Shown here: positions 60,705 through 64,000 of the stretch, one piece after another
How positions within the stretch are numbered: the first letter of the stretch is position 1
Layout: each line of letters opens with the position of its first letter
Origin: Apteryx mantelli
Taxonomy: Eukaryota > Chordata > Aves > Apterygiformes > Apterygidae
Assembly (NCBI RefSeq): GCF_036417845.1
Contig: NC_089981.1
Coordinates: 84,981,268 to 85,045,267 of the forward strand
Length of the DNA: 64,000 nucleotides
Direction: 5' to 3'
The notes under the pieces: model-generated
What the model was told of the DNA's origin: nothing
Seen by the model: only the letters and a program-made list of their open reading frames with translations
Databases searched by the model: none
Made by a program: the position numbers and the translations under genes

Positions 60705-62810
60705 CTGAAATTTAGATTTGAATATGTGTCAACATAGTTGCAATGCAGAAGATGCTTATTTATACAAAACTAATATATGGGCTACCTATATGACAACACC
60801 TGGGGGAGGAGAGAAAGAAAAAAAAACAAAAAGAATTTGCAGTCAAGTTACAGTCTCAAGTTTGAACATTAAAATCACCAGCAAAGTTACCCAGAGACTC
60901 AAGCCTGAATGCAAGATTCTTCTAATGCAAGGATATTAAAAACAGGCTTCTATGTTTAACATGGCATTATATATAGCCTTCCAAGATGTGATTCATTCCC
61001 TTTTGTTGCATTTAAAGTCAAAATCTGTTGGCATGTACTTGAAGGACATTCATCTTCCAAGGGAATTTCCTCTTACTAAAACAAATACTTCTATTAGTAA
61101 CAGAACTTATGAAACCACTTTTCTTGTGGCTCCCTCCCATTTGGTTTTGCTGGTATCTAATACTATGGTTGAAGCCCATCCCTTCCCCTCAGTCGAGCAT
61201 TAATTTATTTTTTTATCATTATTTTTCATCCATTTCACAACAGATCTATGAACGTAATATCCCTACCTGTCTGTAGAATTGGGGTGAAATTGAAAGTTGA
61301 TTTCAAAGTTATTAGTGGAAAAAACTGCTGTTCAGTGAAATTGCATAAATCTCACTTCCATAAGAAGGCTAAGGAAAAGGAAAAAAAACCCCAAGGAATC
61401 TAGAGATTGTTTTAAAGAATTCTCAAAATTTTAATCAATTAAGATTTTATTTGAACATATGACAAAACCGTACTGTATATAAAACAAATCTTCAGATTAA
61501 CACCATACTTTAAAGAGCAAGGTAGTGAAAGCAGGGGAAAAAGTCAACATTTATATAATGTTAAAGTAAGCAAAACTTTAAATATAAATTCTATTTATAT
61601 AATTCTAAAATGATGAATTGACTAAAGAGAGGGAGAAACCTTGCAGAGATCTTCACAAGAACAGCATTTGTTCTTATTTACTTATGAATCCAAGCACCTG
61701 CAATTAAATTATGGCAGGCTCCTTCATGACTCAGCTAAAGGGAAAGGAGAGCGCTATTTCTCTGCATCATCTTCCCTCTGCTCCACTAGCAAAATCTCAA
61801 ATGGCTTCTGAATTGTATTGAAGAAAAAATATTCCCACATGCTTGACGAGTCATGATAATACTTAGTGCTACTAGTTTATTTATTTATTTGTTTATTTTG
61901 AAGAGGAGAACAGACACATTGGTAGCATTCTGTAACATATCCCCTTATTTTTCCATTGCAAGTCATTTTCTGTCTTTAATCACTGAGTAAGAGCTCTTCA
62001 GCGTGAATGAGTGGTGAAGCACATTTCTGGCCTTTAAAGCTGACATTTACATTTTAAGTTAAAATATATACATTAGAAAATGAAGGAAACTTCACAATAA
62101 CCAACTCAAAAGAATAAAGTTCTGTAAAAACAGATCTTTAATCAAGCCAAAGATAACTGCGGTTGGAAGGGAAAAAAAAACAACAAAAAAAACCCCAAAA
62201 AACCCCACACTCTTCATCAGGCAAAACTGATTAACAAGGGAGAGCAAACCACCTGCCAAGAACAGCTTCCTTCACCATGTAACTTCTGAGTAAAACAGAT
62301 CTCAGTTTTGGTCATTCAAGAATTAATACACAACTGTTTTTTGCAAGTTTTAATACAGCAATGAGCTATGTATATCTTCCTTACGGGCAATATATGCATA
62401 ACTGACAGGGAGAAGCCAGAGGATAAATTCACTGAAAATAAATGGCCTGAACACCTCATGGAATTAAAATGATGAGGGCACATATAAAGATGCAAAATAA
62501 TTCCTATACTTATTCGGCATTGATAATTTGCAGAGGTAAGGGGCTGCTGATTGCCTTTCTTTTCATCCTTATCATATCCCAGATGTAAATCTGACAGGGC
62601 ATGGACATCCCAGGTTATTTTAATTAAAAATCAAACCAAAGAAACCCACCACGCTGGGGAACACGCATCAGAGATTAAGGCAGGGATGACAGGGAGTGAC
62701 AACAGACAAACCATCATATTTAGCAGTCCATTTTTGCTTAAATCTTTATGACAGTTACCCCGACAAACTATAGGATTTCTAAGTTAAAAAAAAAAAAAAT
62801 CTATTCTTAC
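60705..62810 (-). other. NAA30: NAA30 intron (antepenultimate to penultimate exon)
   Basis: The intron's donor gtaaga is followed after about ten bases by a T14 run (minus strand; plus 62786-62799). It is AT-rich with several A/T homopolymers, for example 61877-61898, a TTTA-type repeat. The rest is unique sequence. Confidence 0.75.
61877..61898. repeat. (TTTA)n short tandem repeat
   Basis: TTTA-type tetranucleotide repeats interrupted by one TTTG, within the NAA30 intron. Confidence 0.8.
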
Positions 62811-62934
62811 CAATTCCTTTTCTTCTGTATTTGGAATCCACTGCTAACATGGCTATATAACCTCTGCGGAACATCTTTTTGTGCATATCCAGCTTGCAGA
62901 CGATGGCACCTACACACTCCTCACCTACCATGGC
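62811..62934 (-). CDS. NAA30: NAA30 antepenultimate coding exon (acetyl-CoA motif)
   Basis: The exon has 41 codons plus one base and encodes [38 protein letters not shown] and KGIG. It contains the central GNAT strands and R-R-K-G-I-G, the R-x-x-G-x-G acetyl-CoA loop. The second Gly is split by the intron: one base here, two in the next exon. Acceptor ttgtctttaag precedes GCC and the donor follows ATTG. Reading on through the donor would add only KNRFFFFLT and stop. An upstream ATG in the same frame lies in the intron and is not the true start. Confidence 0.97.
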
Positions 62935-64000
62935 CTTAAAGACAAACATATATGCATGCATTCTCAGTTTTTGATTTACAATGCTACCCCAAAAAAAATA
63001 CACCAGTGCATTTTAAATGAGACATCCACACAAACCTGCCTGTGCAAAGCTATAAAAAAAAGACTACATAAGTTTTAAATGCATCTCCAAAATACAAATA
63101 AGATTAAAGTTCTTATTCCTGTATTATTTTCAAATAAAGTTACAATCTGTTGAAAAACAGTAAATTGTCCTTTACAGAATCACAGTACTATTCCATGAAG
63201 TTTAAAGGCAAGAACATGTGGTTGGGGGTGGGGGAAGGAGGAAACAGGTTAAGGCATAAACCATATTCTTTCATGTGGGCTGCCAAAAAGTCCATTTCTG
63301 TTTTATAATGATCTCAATTTTCATGTGCAAGGGCTGTAGCAGACAACATGCTTAATTTGGCCTGGTGTTAATGTCAAGCCCATAATGGGTCAGAGTAAAA
63401 TGCCTTTACACTTAGTCTTTGGAAACTGTCACTTTTAGCCAGATAATACCCAAAAGCACAAACAAAAAAGCACATAGTTTCACACATTTGGACTGTTCAG
63501 AGATTTCAGTTAAGAGCCATCCATTTGATAGTTAATCCCAATGATATTGTCACAAGAAATACGGTCAAGGAGACTAAATTATTCTGAAACATTAAAACAA
63601 ACAGAACAAAACAAAAACCCTCCCCAAACACTTATCAAACCACTTGCATAACGGCTAACTGTGTTTGCCCAAAATTTTACCATGAAATAAACTGGAGAAA
63701 GAGCAGAGGAATAACCAAATCATATGTTAACTCAAGGATTAGGCAGCAAGAGAGATTAATGACATTATAACCTGCAGCAGTAAAGTGAATAATGCTGCAA
63801 AAAGAGGCTAGTGTCCAAGGAGAGTATGAACCACTGTTCATTCAGGGAAAGACAGAGATAAAGAAGCAGCTCACAGTTGTATGCATGGTATATAAATGGA
63901 TCCGCAGAACTCTGAACGAGACCTGTATGTGCAGGGGGAACCAGCCTTCAGCTCACGTGTAGCTGCTAAACTGGAACCGGAGCACATGACTGGCACAAGC
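62935..64000 (-). other. NAA30: NAA30 intron continuing beyond window
   Basis: AT-rich unique sequence upstream of the exon on the minus strand. I searched for the preceding exon (ending near a WPQLCFL-like segment) and did not find it, so it should lie beyond the right edge. A G-rich run (63222-63241, plus strand) is the only notable word. Confidence 0.65.

Larger units (their letters stand above)
52525..62934 (-). other. NAA30: NAA30 gene, 3' portion (last three coding exons)
   Basis: N-alpha-acetyltransferase 30 is the catalytic subunit of NatC. It transfers acetyl from acetyl-CoA to the starting Met of nascent proteins whose second residue is hydrophobic, acting at the ribosome with NAA35 and NAA38. 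The exons 62934-62811, 60704-60649 and 52662-52525 (minus) join in phase to 318 nt, giving 105 residues plus stop. This covers most of the GNAT fold: the beta strand [11 protein letters not shown], the acetyl-CoA pyrophosphate-binding motif RRKGIG (R-x-x-G-x-G), helix LVKKAIYAMVE, strand [10 protein letters not shown], and the C-terminal [20 protein letters not shown] followed by [10 protein letters not shown]. Conservation with mammals is near complete. The N-terminal disordered half and first GNAT strands lie right of the window. Confidence 0.96.

Noticed and set aside
62935-63003. Upstream extension of the NAA30 exon frame to an ATG at 63003
   Set aside because: The residues before AMVGEE do not match the family, and a clear acceptor (ttgtctttaag) ends at 62935. 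This is intron read-through.
1-64000. Search for CRISPR arrays, phage or viral genes, insertion sequences, operons and tRNA/rRNA genes
   Set aside because: None seen. The window is eukaryotic with spliced genes and only degraded repeats.

Overview
The window is vertebrate nuclear DNA, most likely from a bird or a close sauropsid. Genes are split into short exons with GT/AG borders. Introns are compact, and there are no Alu, L1 or other mammal-type young repeats. One degraded stretch resembles the 3' end of a CR1 LINE, and two resemble old MIR-like SINEs. The species call is an inference from these traits.

Three protein-coding genes are present. (1) SLC35F4, plus strand: its last four coding exons (4955-9062) encode the C-terminal 216 residues of a multi-membrane-span transporter, followed by poly(A) signals near 9200-9256. 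The 5' part lies to the left of the window. (2) CCDC198 (C14orf105/FAME), plus strand: a complete coding sequence in six exons (12310-27740). I rebuilt it from splice sites and phases that agree throughout, giving 292 residues with an N-myristoylation-type start and a conserved C-terminal block. A CpG-rich stretch surrounds exon 1. (3) NAA30, minus strand: the last three coding exons (62934 down to 52525) encode the acetyl-CoA-binding half of the NatC catalytic subunit, followed by a long AU-rich 3' UTR to about 50700. Its 5' exons lie beyond the right edge.

CCDC198 and NAA30 face each other tail to tail across about 22 kb of non-coding DNA. The gene order SLC35F4-CCDC198-NAA30 and its orientations match what I recall of human chromosome 14q22-q23, near OTX2. 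The three genes have no obvious shared pathway; this is a syntenic block, not an operon. The non-coding DNA holds simple repeats, a few old transposon remnants, several low-repeat stretches rich in homeodomain, SOX, POU or E-box-like words (candidate conserved enhancers), and one striking near-perfect 33-bp hairpin in CCDC198 intron 1.

I found no prokaryotic-type system, CRISPR array, virus or intact mobile element. The strongest unexplained item is the hairpin at 13988-14061. Next are the candidate regulatory blocks and the very divergent CCDC198 protein.
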